A DNA stretch of 64,000 bases from Desulfotruncus alcoholivorax DSM 16058 (GTDB taxonomy: Bacteria > Bacillota > Desulfotomaculia > Desulfotomaculales > Desulfallaceae). Within the stretch, counting starts at the first letter, position 1. Each line of letters starts with the position of its first letter. This document shows, piece by piece, positions 25,396-39,323 of the stretch. The stretch is taken from assembly GCF_000430885.1 (NCBI RefSeq), contig NZ_AUMW01000001.1, positions 1 through 64,000 on the forward strand. Reading direction: 5' to 3'. A program made the translations under genes and the position numbers. Below the pieces are notes generated by a model. The model had not been told where the DNA came from. It ran no database searches and worked only from the letters and a program-made list of their open reading frames with translations.

Positions 25396-27894
25396 TTAAC
25401 CTGTTTTGCTTGCTGGATTGATTATCTTTTGTATTTTATCAATATAAAAGTCTGCCAGGGATTCAGCTATCTCCATCGTGCTGCCTTCACTAAAGATACG
25501 GCAAACCGGTTCTTCAGGGTCCGGCAGCACCAGTGCCCACCCATTCTGGTGGTAAACTTTTACCCCGTCCTGCAACTCCATTTTCTCTTCGGGCATTTCC
25601 TCGATTAAACTGCGAATCACAGTGCCTTTAGCTTCCCAGGGCACGCCTGTTTCTTTCTTTTCCATAAAAAATGACGGGATCTCATCCACTGTTTCGGAGA
25701 GGGTAACCTTCTCCCGCGCCAGGTATTCGACAATGTTAATTATTGCGGCAAGTGCATCAAAATGAATCATAGATTGGGTGATGTGACCTTCTGAATCAAT
25801 AAGGGACTGTTTATCCTCTTGGAGCAACTTGTCATAAAAATCTTGAACTGCTGTTTTAGTTCTAACTACCCGAACATCGTATTTACTGGCAAGAATGTCG
25901 ATGGCACGGGGCGCAGTTACAGGAACCACAACCGACCCGCCCCTTGAACGCATCACCATTAAGGCCGAAAGTGCCACCAAGAGGTCCTCCTGAATAACCC
26001 GCCCCAGGTTATCTATTAAAACCATGCTATCTCCGCCTGAGTCGATAATCAAACCCATAGAATGCCCTTTTTCAGTAACTATTGCCGCAACTTTTTCTGC
26101 CAGCGACCTGTAATTACTCCAGTTCAACGGAAATTGCATTGGTTGTTCTACTTCCATTTGTTCCAGGGCGACATTTAATTCATTACATAGCGGCTCTATA
26201 AACCTGCCGGAATTAGTCCGGTCATAAATAGCCGCTATACTCAGGCCTGCTTTTCGGATTGAATGAATATCCACTTTCCGCAAAAGTGATCTAATATATT
26301 CTTTTGGTACATCAGAAATTAATTTTGATTCACGTATTGTTGAAAAATCTGCCCGCTTAAAATCTTCCCTGGCCAGCAGGTTTTCAATTTTTCGTTCCTG
26401 GCTGCGGGGTATATTCCCACCCTGACTATTGGTAAATAATATGTTAATCCGCTCCTGCCTTCTTGGTGATATGCGAACATGTATGCCACCATCACAGCCA
26501 TACTTGCGGGTAGCAAAGCGGTGCATGGGAGTAACCCCTTCACTTATGCTTAACACATCAACTCCCGCAGACATTAATCCACAGGTTATAGCATCCCTGA
26601 TCATCTTGGAAGGAGTATATAGATCACTGCTAACGCATATCCTGGCTCCCTCACCAAGTGTGGAAGCAAAGGCCGCCGCTACCCTGGCGGCAAATTCAGG
26701 CGTAACTTCAACATTAAACATGCCTGTTATGCCCTCTATACCAAAAATTCGCCTGGACACGCGATTACCCCAAATCATGCTTTCCCGCACAGTTGATCCG
26801 GTTTCAACCACTTTATACGGCCATAATTTAACATCGGGGTTAATAACGCACCTTTCCCGGATTACCGAGTCGCTGCCAATGACCGCCCCTTCATAGACAT
26901 TACTGCCGGCCTGCACTTGCACCCTGCTGCCCAGCACACAACCCCGCAAGCTGACCCCGGGGGCGATAAAATTATTGTTCCAAAGCACACTTCTTTTAAT
27001 CGATGAGCCTTCTTGGATTATAGTGCCCGGTCCAATGGATGTAAATTGATCGATCCGTACGTTTTTACCAATATTAACCGCTTCGCCGATAAAAGCAGGC
27101 CCGTTTATTTGTGCGGTAGCATCTATTTTTACCCCGCGCCCAACGTAAACGCCGGGCAGTTGCTCTTCCGCGTGTATTTTTAAATTTATTGAACCTGACA
27201 GGAAATCATAATGTGCTTGCACATACTGTCTTAAATCACCGATATCACACCAATAGCCGGATAATACCACGCCGTACATCGGTTTCCCCATTTCCAACAG
27301 CAGCGGAAATAAATCTTTGCTAAAATCAAATTTCGTGTTTGGTGGAATATAATCCAATACCTCCGGTTCCAAAATGTAAATGCCGGTGTTTACGGTGTCG
27401 CTAAAAACCTCGCCCCAGCTTGGTTTTTCCAGAAACTGCGCAATACTGCCATCCCGTCCGGTAATCACAACACCATATTCCAGGGGGCAGCTTACCCTGG
27501 TTAGTACCAGGGTGGCAACAGAACCTTTTTCTCTATGAAAAGACACCGCCTTGGTCAAGTCAAAATCCGTTAAGGCGTCACCACTGATAACAATAAACGG
27601 GCTGTCTAAAAATTTTTCCGCGTTTTTAACGCTTCCAGCCGTACCCAATGGGGTTTCCTCTATAAAATACTGCATATTGGTATTAAAATCGCTTCCGTTG
27701 CCAAAATAATTACGAATTTCCTCCGGCATGTATTGCAAGGTTACCCCGATATCGCTAAAACCATGGGTATTAAGCAAATCAACAATATAGGTCATAATTG
27801 GCCGGTTCAATATTGGAACCATCGGTTTAGGCAAACCGCAGGTCAAAGGTCTTAACCGGGACCCTTCACCACCCGCCATAATAATAGCCTTCAA
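25396..27894 (-). CDS. Sugar-1-phosphate nucleotidyltransferase / phosphomannomutase-like fusion
   Basis: An 832-residue fusion. Residues 1-230 form an NTP transferase domain starting [18 protein letters not shown], with G-D-A-L-T-D at the metal site. Residues about 245-370 are left-handed beta-helix hexapeptide repeats. Residues about 380-810 are phosphomannomutase/phosphoglucomutase domains. The mutase phosphoserine loop reads [11 protein letters not shown] instead of T-A-S-H-N-P, so the serine site is altered and mutase activity may be lost, as seen in many Firmicute and cyanobacterial members. The product could be GDP-mannose or ADP/UDP-glucose. The start is TTG 27894 after GGAGGGG. The GT4 gene lies 19 bases upstream in the same operon. 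Confidence 0.92.
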   Translation of the reverse strand: MKAIIMAGGEGSRLRPLTCGLPKPMVPILNRPIMTYIVDLLNTHGFSDIGVTLQYMPEEIRNYFGNGSDFNTNMQYFIEETPLGTAGSVKNAEKFLDSPFIVISGDALTDFDLTKAVSFHREKGSVATLVLTRVSCPLEYGVVITGRDGSIAQFLEKPSWGEVFSDTVNTGIYILEPEVLDYIPPNTKFDFSKDLFPLLLEMGKPMYGVVLSGYWCDIGDLRQYVQAHYDFLSGSINLKIHAEEQLPGVYVGRGVKIDATAQINGPAFIGEAVNIGKNVRIDQFTSIGPGTIIQEGSSIKRSVLWNNNFIAPGVSLRGCVLGSRVQVQAGSNVYEGAVIGSDSVIRERCVINPDVKLWPYKVVETGSTVRESMIWGNRVSRRIFGIEGITGMFNVEVTPEFAARVAAAFASTLGEGARICVSSDLYTPSKMIRDAITCGLMSAGVDVLSISEGVTPMHRFATRKYGCDGGIHVRISPRRQERINILFTNSQGGNIPRSQERKIENLLAREDFKRADFSTIRESKLISDVPKEYIRSLLRKVDIHSIRKAGLSIAAIYDRTNSGRFIEPLCNELNVALEQMEVEQPMQFPLNWSNYRSLAEKVAAIVTEKGHSMGLIIDSGGDSMVLIDNLGRVIQEDLLVALSALMVMRSRGGSVVVPVTAPRAIDILASKYDVRVVRTKTAVQDFYDKLLQEDKQSLIDSEGHITQSMIHFDALAAIINIVEYLAREKVTLSETVDEIPSFFMEKKETGVPWEAKGTVIRSLIEEMPEEKMELQDGVKVYHQNGWALVLPDPEEPVCRIFSEGSTMEIAESLADFYIDKIQKIINPASKTG

Positions 27895-27913
27895 ACGCTA
27901 TCCCCTCCTTGAT

Positions 27914-29155
27914 TTAAGAATATTTACCCAAAACCCTGGAGAAACGTTCCATAAAACCGCGCTGCCGGGAATTCCACCTGGTGCTTAAATGTTCATCCCA
28001 AACTGTTTGATAAACCTCAATGGTTTTGGCAGCAATATCCTGCCAGTTAAATTTTTGTTTCACTTTTTGATAAGCATTGTTTTGCAACTGCTGGGCTTGT
28101 TGCGGATTTTTCAAGATCAGCAGGATCATATCGGCCAGCGAGCGTGGATTGCCGGGATAAGCTTTTAAACCGTCGTATCTATGTTGAACTATTTCGCTGA
28201 GGCCGCCAGTGTCTGATACAACCACCGGCGTCTTTGCCGCCATAGCTTCCAAGGCCACTATGCCAAACGGCTCATACAGGCTGGGGAATACCGCCACATC
28301 CGACCAGCTGTAAAGGGTATTACGAGTATATTCATCTATGTAACCCGTAAAGAATATCTTATTGGAAATTCCCAGCCGGGAGGCCTGGCTTTGCAGTTCA
28401 CCCTGATAAGGGCCTTTTCCGGCAATGATAAATTTAGTATTGGGAACCTGTTCCAATATCATCGGAATTGCATCCAAGAGCACTTGCACTCCTTTTTCTC
28501 TTACCAGCCTGCCAACAAAAAAAACTATTTTTTCATCTTGTGCGGCATAATTGTTGCGGGAGATATTGTTATTTTTTTGAATAAAATTATCGGTATCAAC
28601 ACCGTTGGGAATAATCACAAGTTTGTCATCGGGGATTTGAAAAACATATTTTAATTCGCCTTTCATGTATTGGCTGCAGCAGATAACGCGCCATGACTCG
28701 TAGCACAGCCACCATTCCACGTCGCTAATATGCTTTTGAATGTCATTATGCAGGCCGTAATTCCTACCGTACTCAGTGGCATGAATAGTAGCAATCAATG
28801 GGATGCGGTAGGCATGTTTTAAAGCTCTTACCGTGTAAGCTACAAGCCAGTCATGGGCATGAAGGATCTGAAAATCATTGTTTTCACTAAATACCGGAAT
28901 AGCTTTTTCCAGCATGGCCACGTTAAGCTGTGACACCCAGGTGGTGAAATCCGGGGAGGAGACGTTATATGGGATAACCCTGTATACAAAAATTCCGTTA
29001 ACTCTTTCGTATTCCGGCAACCCTGGCTCTCCCAGCGTAAAAAGGTGTATTTCCATCCCCTGGCAGGCAAGATCCCTGGTCAGGTCATAGACATGCTGGG
29101 CCAGTCCGCCAACTTTTTTGGGGGGAAATTCCCACGAAAACATTGCTACTCGCAT
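27914..29155 (-). CDS. Glycosyltransferase family 4, glycogen-synthase-like
   Basis: About 413 residues, GT-B fold. The N-terminal V-A-M-F-S-W-E-F-P-P-K-K-V-G-G-L-A-Q-H-V is the donor-binding signature of bacterial and archaeal glycogen/starch synthase-like GT4 enzymes. H-A-H-D-W-L-V-A-Y-T is in the middle. The C-terminal domain carries F-V-G-R-L-V-R-E-K-G-V and S-L-Y-E-P-F-G-I-V-A-L-E-A-M. The ATG at 29155 follows AAAGGAGG by 6 bases; an upstream extension of the frame to 29188 has no such site. It probably extends alpha-glucan chains using the sugar nucleotide made by the next gene. Confidence 0.92.
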   Translation of the reverse strand: MRVAMFSWEFPPKKVGGLAQHVYDLTRDLACQGMEIHLFTLGEPGLPEYERVNGIFVYRVIPYNVSSPDFTTWVSQLNVAMLEKAIPVFSENNDFQILHAHDWLVAYTVRALKHAYRIPLIATIHATEYGRNYGLHNDIQKHISDVEWWLCYESWRVICCSQYMKGELKYVFQIPDDKLVIIPNGVDTDNFIQKNNNISRNNYAAQDEKIVFFVGRLVREKGVQVLLDAIPMILEQVPNTKFIIAGKGPYQGELQSQASRLGISNKIFFTGYIDEYTRNTLYSWSDVAVFPSLYEPFGIVALEAMAAKTPVVVSDTGGLSEIVQHRYDGLKAYPGNPRSLADMILLILKNPQQAQQLQNNAYQKVKQKFNWQDIAAKTIEVYQTVWDEHLSTRWNSRQRGFMERFSRVLGKYS

Positions 29156-29248
29156 TACCATCCTCCTTTGGAAAATAAATGACAACATTTATATTTTATG
29201 TAATATCAAGTTAATTTATTAATGGTTCTTGCCGAACGATAATCAAAC

Positions 29249-29283
29249 AAAAAAACCTGCCGTAAAACCGGCAGGTTTTTTAG
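29249..29283 (-). terminator. Intrinsic terminator of the CBM25 gene
   Basis: AAAAACCTGCCG and CGGCAGGTTTTT flank a TTTTA loop. The minus strand continues with a T-rich run. It lies just after the CBM gene stop. Confidence 0.9.
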
Positions 29284-29291
29284 ATTCTGCT

Positions 29292-29663
29292 TTAGTGGCG
29301 CCTGCCATTATGAATTTCAAAGCTCCAGTTAAAACCATAATTATTATCCCAGTTGCCGTAACCATCGTGAAAGCAGAAGTTAAACCTGTCTTCATCCGGA
29401 ATCTCCAGCGTTTTTACCCAACCCCAGCCCGTTCGGGACATGCGCAGGGTTTTAACATCTCTCCATTCTCCGGCATTACCATAGCCTACATGCAAAAACA
29501 CCTGGGTTGCCCCGCTGGCAGCCAACAGTCCATCGTATAATATGGTTATTTCTTCACCCGTTGTAATCGGGGTGGGATCAACCACTACACCCCCGGGATA
29601 ACTGGCATCATGCATCGCCTTTAATTTATAATCTCCGGTTCCAAAATTGGTGGGGTTAGCCAT
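29292..29663 (-). CDS. Free-standing starch-binding module (CBM25-like)
   Basis: A 123-residue protein made of a single CBM25/CBM53-type domain: E-E-I-T-I-L-Y-D-G-L-L, V-F-L-H-V-G-Y-G-N-A-G-E-W, W-G-W-V-K-T-L-E-I-P and F-C-F-H-D-G-Y-G-N-W-D-N-N-Y-G-F-N-W. The aromatic residues expected to stack on glucose rings are present. There is no signal peptide and no catalytic domain. Its location upstream of a glycogen-synthase-like gene suggests a cytosolic protein binding storage alpha-glucan, perhaps a granule coat or targeting protein (inference). It has its own terminator, so it is a separate short unit. Confidence 0.85.
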   Translation of the reverse strand: MANPTNFGTGDYKLKAMHDASYPGGVVVDPTPITTGEEITILYDGLLAASGATQVFLHVGYGNAGEWRDVKTLRMSRTGWGWVKTLEIPDEDRFNFCFHDGYGNWDNNYGFNWSFEIHNGRRH

Positions 29664-29726
29664 TGTATCGCCTCCGAGTATTTTCTTTACTTTTGTATTA
29701 TCTTAATTAAGACAGTATTTTATGCG

Positions 29727-29757
29727 CAAAAAAGCACCCTAATTGGGTGCTTTTAAA
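29727..29757 (-). terminator. Intrinsic terminator of the nifV-like gene
   Basis: AAAAGCACCC-AATTA-GGGTGCTTTTTT on the minus strand, about 60 bases after the nifV-like stop. Confidence 0.9.
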
Positions 29758-29813
29758 AACTATTCTTTGGCAGTTTATTCCCTGAGCCAATAGCTGTGAT
29801 AACTTTTTATCCA

Positions 29814-30968
29814 TTATTCTCTTTTGCTGCCGCCATAATAATCTTCATAAATGTACATTAACTCTTTATCAAATAGAGGCCGCTTCATTGAAACGGTATA
29901 AGACCGGATTTTCGGCAGCAATTCCTCCGCCTGGTGTTCAGTCAGGCGGATACCGTATTCTGCGTATTTTGCCTTGAGTGCCGCAGTACCGGAGTGTTTA
30001 CCCACCACAATTTGCCTCTCCAGGCCAACCTCTTCCGGGAGAAACGCCTCGTAGGTTTTAGGATTCTTTAACGCTCCGTCGGCGTGGATGCCTGACTCGT
30101 GGGCAAACATATTTGAACCCACAATGGCCTTCCAGGCGGGTAATTCGCGCCCGGATGCGCGTGATACATATTCAGCCACCTCTCTGAAAATCTCAGTTTT
30201 AAAACCAAGGTCAATTTTAAAAATGTGTTTTAAAGCCATAACAACTTCTTCAAGGGCCGAGTTACCGGCGCGCTCACCCAAACCGATAACCGTTACCCCA
30301 ATCCAGTTGGCCCCCGCCATTACACCGGCCAGGGCATTTGCTGTAGCCATACCGAAATCATTATGGGTATGCATCTCAATATCTATATCAACACCATCTT
30401 TGATTCTCTTTATATTCTCATAGGTTGTAAACGGATCGAGAATACCGACAGTGTCGCAATAACGCAGGCGGTTTGCTCCGGCTTCCTTAGCAGCTTTGGC
30501 AAACTGAATCAAAAAGTCCGGATCTGACCGGGAGGCGTCCTCTGCGTTAACAGAAATATACATGCCCTCTTTTTTAGCAAACTCAACCGCCTTGATCATG
30601 TGCTCAAGTACCCATTCCCGGCTTGTTCTAAGTTTATGTTTAATGTGGATATCCGAAGTGGATATTGATATGGCTACGGCGTCCACACCGCATTCCAGGG
30701 ATTGCTCAATATCCTTGATAACAGGGCGGTTCCACCCCATTATGCTGGCTTTAAGGCCGGAGTTGCAAATCTTTTTAATGGCTTCCTTTTCATCGCCACC
30801 CATTACCGGAACCCCTGCTTCTATCTGGTGGACACCCATTTCGTCCAGGAACCTGGCTATCCTTACTTTTTCCCTGTTCGCAAATACAACACCGGCTGTC
30901 TGCTCGCCATCACGCAGCGTTGTATCCACGATGTAAATATCTTTTACAGATAGTCTTTCATATTGCAT
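29814..30968 (-). CDS. nifV: Homocitrate synthase NifV-like
   Basis: A 384-residue DRE-TIM metallolyase. The D-T-T-L-R-D-G-E-Q-T-A-G-V-V-F signature, the metal-binding M-H-T-H-N-D-F-G-M-A and the I-G-L-G-E-R-A-G-N-S-A-L-E-E-V loop are present, as is the C-terminal H-E-S-G-I-H-A-D-G. The length matches NifV (acetyl-CoA plus 2-oxoglutarate to homocitrate) rather than the longer isopropylmalate synthases with a LeuA dimer domain. No nitrogenase gene lies in the window, so it may serve a nif cluster elsewhere. A related Re-citrate synthase activity, known in some clostridia, is an alternative. It is flanked by terminators and is monocistronic. Confidence 0.88.
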   Translation of the reverse strand: MQYERLSVKDIYIVDTTLRDGEQTAGVVFANREKVRIARFLDEMGVHQIEAGVPVMGGDEKEAIKKICNSGLKASIMGWNRPVIKDIEQSLECGVDAVAISISTSDIHIKHKLRTSREWVLEHMIKAVEFAKKEGMYISVNAEDASRSDPDFLIQFAKAAKEAGANRLRYCDTVGILDPFTTYENIKRIKDGVDIDIEMHTHNDFGMATANALAGVMAGANWIGVTVIGLGERAGNSALEEVVMALKHIFKIDLGFKTEIFREVAEYVSRASGRELPAWKAIVGSNMFAHESGIHADGALKNPKTYEAFLPEEVGLERQIVVGKHSGTAALKAKYAEYGIRLTEHQAEELLPKIRSYTVSMKRPLFDKELMYIYEDYYGGSKRE

Positions 30969-31144
30969 AAAATATTCCTGCCTTTCTTTATCGATAATTA
31001 ATAATATTATTAATATAAGAATATTTATGTAAACAATAGATCAAAACTTAAACTTAATTCTATCACATCTGGACAAGAGTGAAAAGCTGTTTGCGTATAT
31101 AATGCTGTATACACTGATTGACGTAAAAGTCGTAAAAGTGCATA

Positions 31145-31179
31145 AAATTAACCGGAACACAGAAAAACTTATGTTCCGG
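31145..31179 (-). terminator. Likely intrinsic terminator of gatB
   Basis: CCGGAACA (31172-31179 as read on minus) pairs with TGTTCCGG (31152-31159) around a 12-base loop, followed by TTAATTTT. Confidence 0.65.
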
Positions 31180-31196
31180 CACGATAGCTTTAAAAT

Positions 31197-32639
31197 TTAA
31201 TTATCCAGCATGTCGCTTAGCATTTTATTGACCATGCCGGGATTGGCTTTTCCTTTGGTTAATTTCATTACCTGGCCGACCAAAAATCCTAAAGCCTGTT
31301 TCTTGCCATTTTTATAATCATCAACGGACTTGGGATTTGCTTCGACAACTTGTCGCACTACTTTTTCAATCAGGCCTTCGTCACTAATTTGGACCAAACC
31401 TTTTTCCCTAACAATGATTTCCGGGTCCATACCTGAATTAAACATTTCTTCAAAGACGTTTTTGGCAATTTTACCGCTGATAGTACCGTTGTCTATCAGC
31501 TGCAGCAGCTTGGCCAGTTGCTCGGGTTTCACGCGCACATCCTTTATTTCCAGGCCGCCGGCGTTCATCATTTTTAGCATATCGCCCATGATCCAGTTGC
31601 TTATAACTTTGGGGTTATTATATATTTTGACGCACTGCTCATAAAAATCGGCCAGTTCCTTGGCTGAGGTCAGCACCTCCGCATCATAATCAGGAAGACC
31701 CAGTTCGCGCACAAAACGCTCTTTGCGCTGGTCGGGCAATTCTGGAATTGCATATTGGATTTCTTTAACCCACTCTTCTGAAATAACCAGCGGCACCAAG
31801 TCGGGATCCGGAAAATACCTGTAGTCATGAGCTTCCTCCTTGCTGCGCATGGTCAGGGTTACGCCCCTGGCTTCATCCCAGGTCCTTGTTTCCTGGGTGA
31901 TTTTGCCGCCGTCTTCCAGCACTTCAATCTGCCTTTCAATTTCATAAGCCAAAGCCTTATGCAGCGCCTTAAAAGAATTCATGTTTTTCAATTCCGTCTT
32001 GGTGCCAAGTTCCTGCTGCCCTGCAGGCCGCACTGAAATATTGGCGTCACAGCGCAGCGATCCTTCCTGCATCTTGCAGTCGCTTACCCCGGTATACTGG
32101 ATAATAGCTTTTAATTTTTCCAGGTAGGCGATGGCTTCTTCCGCGCTGCGCATGTCCGGCTCGGAAACTATTTCAATCAACGGAACTCCGGTGCGGTTGT
32201 AATCTACCAAAGAGAACGGTGTTGTCGCAATTGTCCCCTGGTGTATCAGTTTACCCGCATCCTCTTCCATATGAACCCTGGTAATCCCGATCCTTTTTTC
32301 TTTTCCTCCAACGTTAATATCTAAATATCCATGTTCCGCGATGGGCAGGTCATACTGGGAAATCTGGTAGTTTTTCGGCAAATCCGGGTAGTAGTAGTTT
32401 TTTCGGTCAAACTTTGAAAATGAAGCAATTTTACAGTTTAAAGCCAGGCCTGCCTTGATGGCATACTCGACAACCTTTTTATTGACCACCGGTAAAACAC
32501 CTGGTAAACCGAGGCACACCGGGCAGATATGGTGATTGGGCTCGGCTCCGAATTCCGTGCTGGAATTGCAAAATATTTTAGTGTTGGTTTTTAATTCAAC
32601 GTGAACTTCCAGGCCGATAACAGCTTCGTATTGAGACAA
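31197..32639 (-). CDS. gatB: Asp-tRNA(Asn)/Glu-tRNA(Gln) amidotransferase subunit B
   Basis: 480 residues. GatB binds misacylated tRNA and phosphorylates the Glu/Asp carboxylate within GatCAB. It starts [16 protein letters not shown], with zinc and magnesium site residues around F-C-N-S-S-T-E-F and C-P-V-C-L-G-L-P-G. It ends in the YqeY-like tail domain (P-G-M-V-N-K-M-L). TTG at 32639, 6 bases after GGGAGGTG, is the real start. The frame's further extension to 32696 only reads through a palindromic repeat. It is third in the gatC-gatA-gatB order. Confidence 0.98.
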   Translation of the reverse strand: MSQYEAVIGLEVHVELKTNTKIFCNSSTEFGAEPNHHICPVCLGLPGVLPVVNKKVVEYAIKAGLALNCKIASFSKFDRKNYYYPDLPKNYQISQYDLPIAEHGYLDINVGGKEKRIGITRVHMEEDAGKLIHQGTIATTPFSLVDYNRTGVPLIEIVSEPDMRSAEEAIAYLEKLKAIIQYTGVSDCKMQEGSLRCDANISVRPAGQQELGTKTELKNMNSFKALHKALAYEIERQIEVLEDGGKITQETRTWDEARGVTLTMRSKEEAHDYRYFPDPDLVPLVISEEWVKEIQYAIPELPDQRKERFVRELGLPDYDAEVLTSAKELADFYEQCVKIYNNPKVISNWIMGDMLKMMNAGGLEIKDVRVKPEQLAKLLQLIDNGTISGKIAKNVFEEMFNSGMDPEIIVREKGLVQISDEGLIEKVVRQVVEANPKSVDDYKNGKKQALGFLVGQVMKLTKGKANPGMVNKMLSDMLDN

Positions 32640-32663
32640 GTTACACACCTCCCGAGTTTTGTT

Positions 32664-32765
32664 CGAGGGACATGGGGACAGGTACAATCGGGACACAGGA
32701 CACAGTACCTGTCACCATGTCCCCTCTCCATGTCCCCTCTGTACCTGTCTCCGTGTCCCTGCCGC
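32664..32765. repeat. Complex palindromic repeat, REP/RAYT-like (family D)
   Basis: Interleaved copies of ATGGGGACAGGTAC, GGGACACAGGACAC, GTACCTGTC and CATGTCCCC allow several alternative hairpins over about 100 bases between gatA and gatB. Such GGGGACAGGTAC/TGTCCCC modules are typical of repeats mobilised by Y1 REP-associated transposases (inference; none is in this window). Confidence 0.75.
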
Positions 32766-32787
32766 AGTACAGTGGTCCCCGTAGGGA

Positions 32788-34245
32788 TTATAGTGATGGA
32801 AATTTGAGGTGATGGTCGGTATTTTGTTCAAACGCGTAGGCAACGCGAAGGATATCTTCCTCTCCAAATGGTTTACCCATTAAATGCAATCCAACGGGCA
32901 GATTACCGGACAGGCCGGCTGGGACGGAAATCGCCGGTATCCCGGCCAGGTTAATAGAAAGAGTACATACATCAACCAGGTACATTTGCATCGGATCATC
33001 TATTTTTTCACCGCGCTTAAAGGCAGTGCACGGGGCAACCGGCCCCAACAGCAGGTCATATTTTTTAAAGGCCTGGTCAAAATCTTTTTTAATCAGCGTT
33101 CTAACCTTAAGCGCCTTGTTGTAATAAGCATCGTAATACCCTGCCGACAGGGCGTAAGTGCCAAGCATAATCCTGCGTTTGACTTCCGGACCGAAACCTT
33201 CACTCCTAGACTTCATATACATATCTATCACATCCCGGGCTTTTTCCGACCTGTAGCCATAAGCCACGCCGTCGTAGCGGGCCAGGTTCGAGCTGGCCTC
33301 GGCAGGCGCAATTAAATAATAAACAGGCAGCGCATACTCGGTATGGGGTAAGGTGGTCTCTTCAATATAGGCGCCCAAACCCGACAGTACATCAATGGCC
33401 CTTTCGATAACTTCTCTTATCCCGGCATCGATCCCCTCACCCATCATTTCCCTGGGAACGCCAATTTTCATACCCTTGATATCCCCATCAAGCAACGTTC
33501 TGTAGTCCGTCTTGTCAAAAGGTGCCGATGTGGAATCAAGGGGGTCATGACCACAGATAGTATTGAGCAGTAGTGCACAGTCCGTAACATCTCTGGCAAA
33601 AGGACCGATTTGGTCCAGAGATGATGCGTACGCCACCAAACCATAACGAGAGACCGCACCGTAGGTGGGTTTCATCCCAACCACGCCACAGAAAGAAGCC
33701 GGCAGCCTGATGGATCCACCGGTATCGGACCCCAAAGCCAGCACAGTTTCACCGGACGCCACAGCCGCTGCAGAGCCACCGCTGGACCCGCCGGGCACCC
33801 TTTTTTCATCCCAGGGGTTGCTGGTCGGGAAAAAAGCAGAGTTTTCACAGGATGAGCCCATGGCAAACTCGTCCAGGTTAGTCTTGCCTATAATAACCAT
33901 TTGCTCTCTGTTTAACCGTTCAATAACCGTAGCATTATAGGGAGGGATGAATTGATATAAGATTTTGGAAGCGCAAGTGGTGCGAACTCCCTTGGTGCAA
34001 ATGTTATCTTTTACGGCAACGGGAATCCCGGCCAGGGGTGGAAGCTTGTCCCCGGCAAGCCGGGCCAGGTCAACTTTTTTAGCCTGTTGCAGGGCCTGAT
34101 CCTTAGTCAAGGTGATAAAAGCGCGAATTCTCTCGTCTACTTGCTCAATCCGGTTAAATACCGATAATGTTATTTCTTCAGAGCTAATTTCCCCGTTAAC
34201 CAGCATATCATGTAACTGGTGTGCGGTAAGGTAATGCAATTGCAA
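32788..34245 (-). CDS. gatA: Asp-tRNA(Asn)/Glu-tRNA(Gln) amidotransferase subunit A
   Basis: 485 residues of the amidase-signature family. GatA hydrolyses glutamine and channels ammonia to GatB. The Ser-cisSer-Lys catalytic triad is visible: the lysine in [10 protein letters not shown], the cis-serine in [11 protein letters not shown], and the nucleophile serine in [11 protein letters not shown]. The start is TTG at 34245, 8 bases after GGAGG. It follows gatC by 24 bases. A 100-base repeat cluster separates it from gatB. Confidence 0.98.
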   Translation of the reverse strand: MQLHYLTAHQLHDMLVNGEISSEEITLSVFNRIEQVDERIRAFITLTKDQALQQAKKVDLARLAGDKLPPLAGIPVAVKDNICTKGVRTTCASKILYQFIPPYNATVIERLNREQMVIIGKTNLDEFAMGSSCENSAFFPTSNPWDEKRVPGGSSGGSAAAVASGETVLALGSDTGGSIRLPASFCGVVGMKPTYGAVSRYGLVAYASSLDQIGPFARDVTDCALLLNTICGHDPLDSTSAPFDKTDYRTLLDGDIKGMKIGVPREMMGEGIDAGIREVIERAIDVLSGLGAYIEETTLPHTEYALPVYYLIAPAEASSNLARYDGVAYGYRSEKARDVIDMYMKSRSEGFGPEVKRRIMLGTYALSAGYYDAYYNKALKVRTLIKKDFDQAFKKYDLLLGPVAPCTAFKRGEKIDDPMQMYLVDVCTLSINLAGIPAISVPAGLSGNLPVGLHLMGKPFGEEDILRVAYAFEQNTDHHLKFPSL

Positions 34246-34269
34246 AACGACTACCTCCAGCCTGTAATA

Positions 34270-34551
34270 TTATACTATTTTGGGTACTTTAAAATAGTGG
34301 TCTTGTTTTTCCGGCGCGTTAGCCAGGACTTTTTCCACAGGCAAATGTTCGCCGGCTTTATCTTCCCTGAATACGTTTTTTATCGGTAATACGTGTGCTG
34401 TGGGTTGGATGCCCGTGGTGTCAAGGTCTTGTAATTTTCGCGCGTGTTCCAGAATATCACTGAGCTGTTTTGTATATATTTCTTTTTCTTCTTCGTTTAA
34501 TTCCAGACGGGCCAGTAAAGCTACATGTTCCACGTCTTTGAGGCTGATCAT
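34270..34551 (-). CDS. gatC: Asp-tRNA(Asn)/Glu-tRNA(Gln) amidotransferase subunit C
   Basis: A 93-residue GatC, the small subunit that wraps around GatA and stabilises the amidotransferase. The N-terminal helix reads V-E-H-V-A-L-L-A-R-L-E-L-N-E-E-E, and L-R-E-D-K-A-type sequence (V-F-R-E-D-K-A-G-E) lies in the middle. The C-terminal F-K-V-P-K-I-V is the usual ending. ATG 34551 has GAAAGGTG upstream. It is the first gat gene, downstream of ligA with a family A repeat between them. Confidence 0.97.
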   Translation of the reverse strand: MISLKDVEHVALLARLELNEEEKEIYTKQLSDILEHARKLQDLDTTGIQPTAHVLPIKNVFREDKAGEHLPVEKVLANAPEKQDHYFKVPKIV

Positions 34552-34610
34552 ATTGCACCTTTCCTTTCACCCAAAAACTGAAATCATTATATCAGAGCCA
34601 AATTTAGGTA

Positions 34611-38844
<4,234 letters not shown>

Positions 38845-38874
38845 TACAACCTCCGCATTGTAAATAATACACAG

Positions 38875-38896
38875 CAAAATGCCACCTTGCGGTGGC
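38875..38896 (-). terminator. Intrinsic terminator of the his operon
   Basis: GCCACC-GCAA-GGTGGC followed by ATTTT on the minus strand, 8 bases after the hisI stop. Confidence 0.75.
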
Positions 38897-38903
38897 TAGT
38901 GCA

Positions 38904-39293
38904 TCAGCTTTTACCGTAGACTTTTTCAGGATCAAAGAGAGGCTTGCCAATAACCCTAACTTTACCGTCCGGTGCCAGTGCATAATGAAAACAACTGTAA
39001 TAGCCCTCATGGCAGGCGGCTCCTTTTTGTTCAACAAGCACCAGCAGCGTGTCCCGGTCACAATCATATAATACTTCTTTAACTCTCTGTACGTTTCCTG
39101 ACGATTCGCCTTTGTGCCAGAATTTTTGCCTGCTTCTGCTCCAGAACCAGGTTTCTCCGGTGGCAAGCGTTTTGTCAACAGCTTCGCTGTTCATATAAGC
39201 CAGCATCAGCACTTCTTTGGTCTCGACATCCTGAACTATGGCTGGAATCAGCCCGTCTTGGTTATATTTTAATTCTTCCGGTTTAATCTGCAA
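38904..39293 (-). CDS. hisI: Phosphoribosyl-AMP cyclohydrolase
   Basis: About 129 residues. HisI opens the adenine ring of phosphoribosyl-AMP (third step of histidine synthesis) and binds zinc. The key motif [10 protein letters not shown] and the zinc cysteines in [12 protein letters not shown] are visible, and W-F-W-S-R-S-R precedes them. TTG 39293 lies 8 bases after AAAGGTG; GTG 39302 is possible. The HisE pyrophosphohydrolase domain that is often fused is absent, and no separate hisE is adjacent, so it must lie elsewhere. It is the last gene of the his operon. Confidence 0.96.
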   Translation of the reverse strand: MQIKPEELKYNQDGLIPAIVQDVETKEVLMLAYMNSEAVDKTLATGETWFWSRSRQKFWHKGESSGNVQRVKEVLYDCDRDTLLVLVEQKGAACHEGYYSCFHYALAPDGKVRVIGKPLFDPEKVYGKS

Positions 39294-39323
39294 TTTAAAC
39301 ACACCTTTGCTTGAATCTATTTG

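Noticed and set aside
32640-32696. N-terminal extension of gatB
   Set aside because: The codons come from the palindromic repeat, while GGGAGGTG and a TTG at 32639 give the canonical GatB N-terminus.
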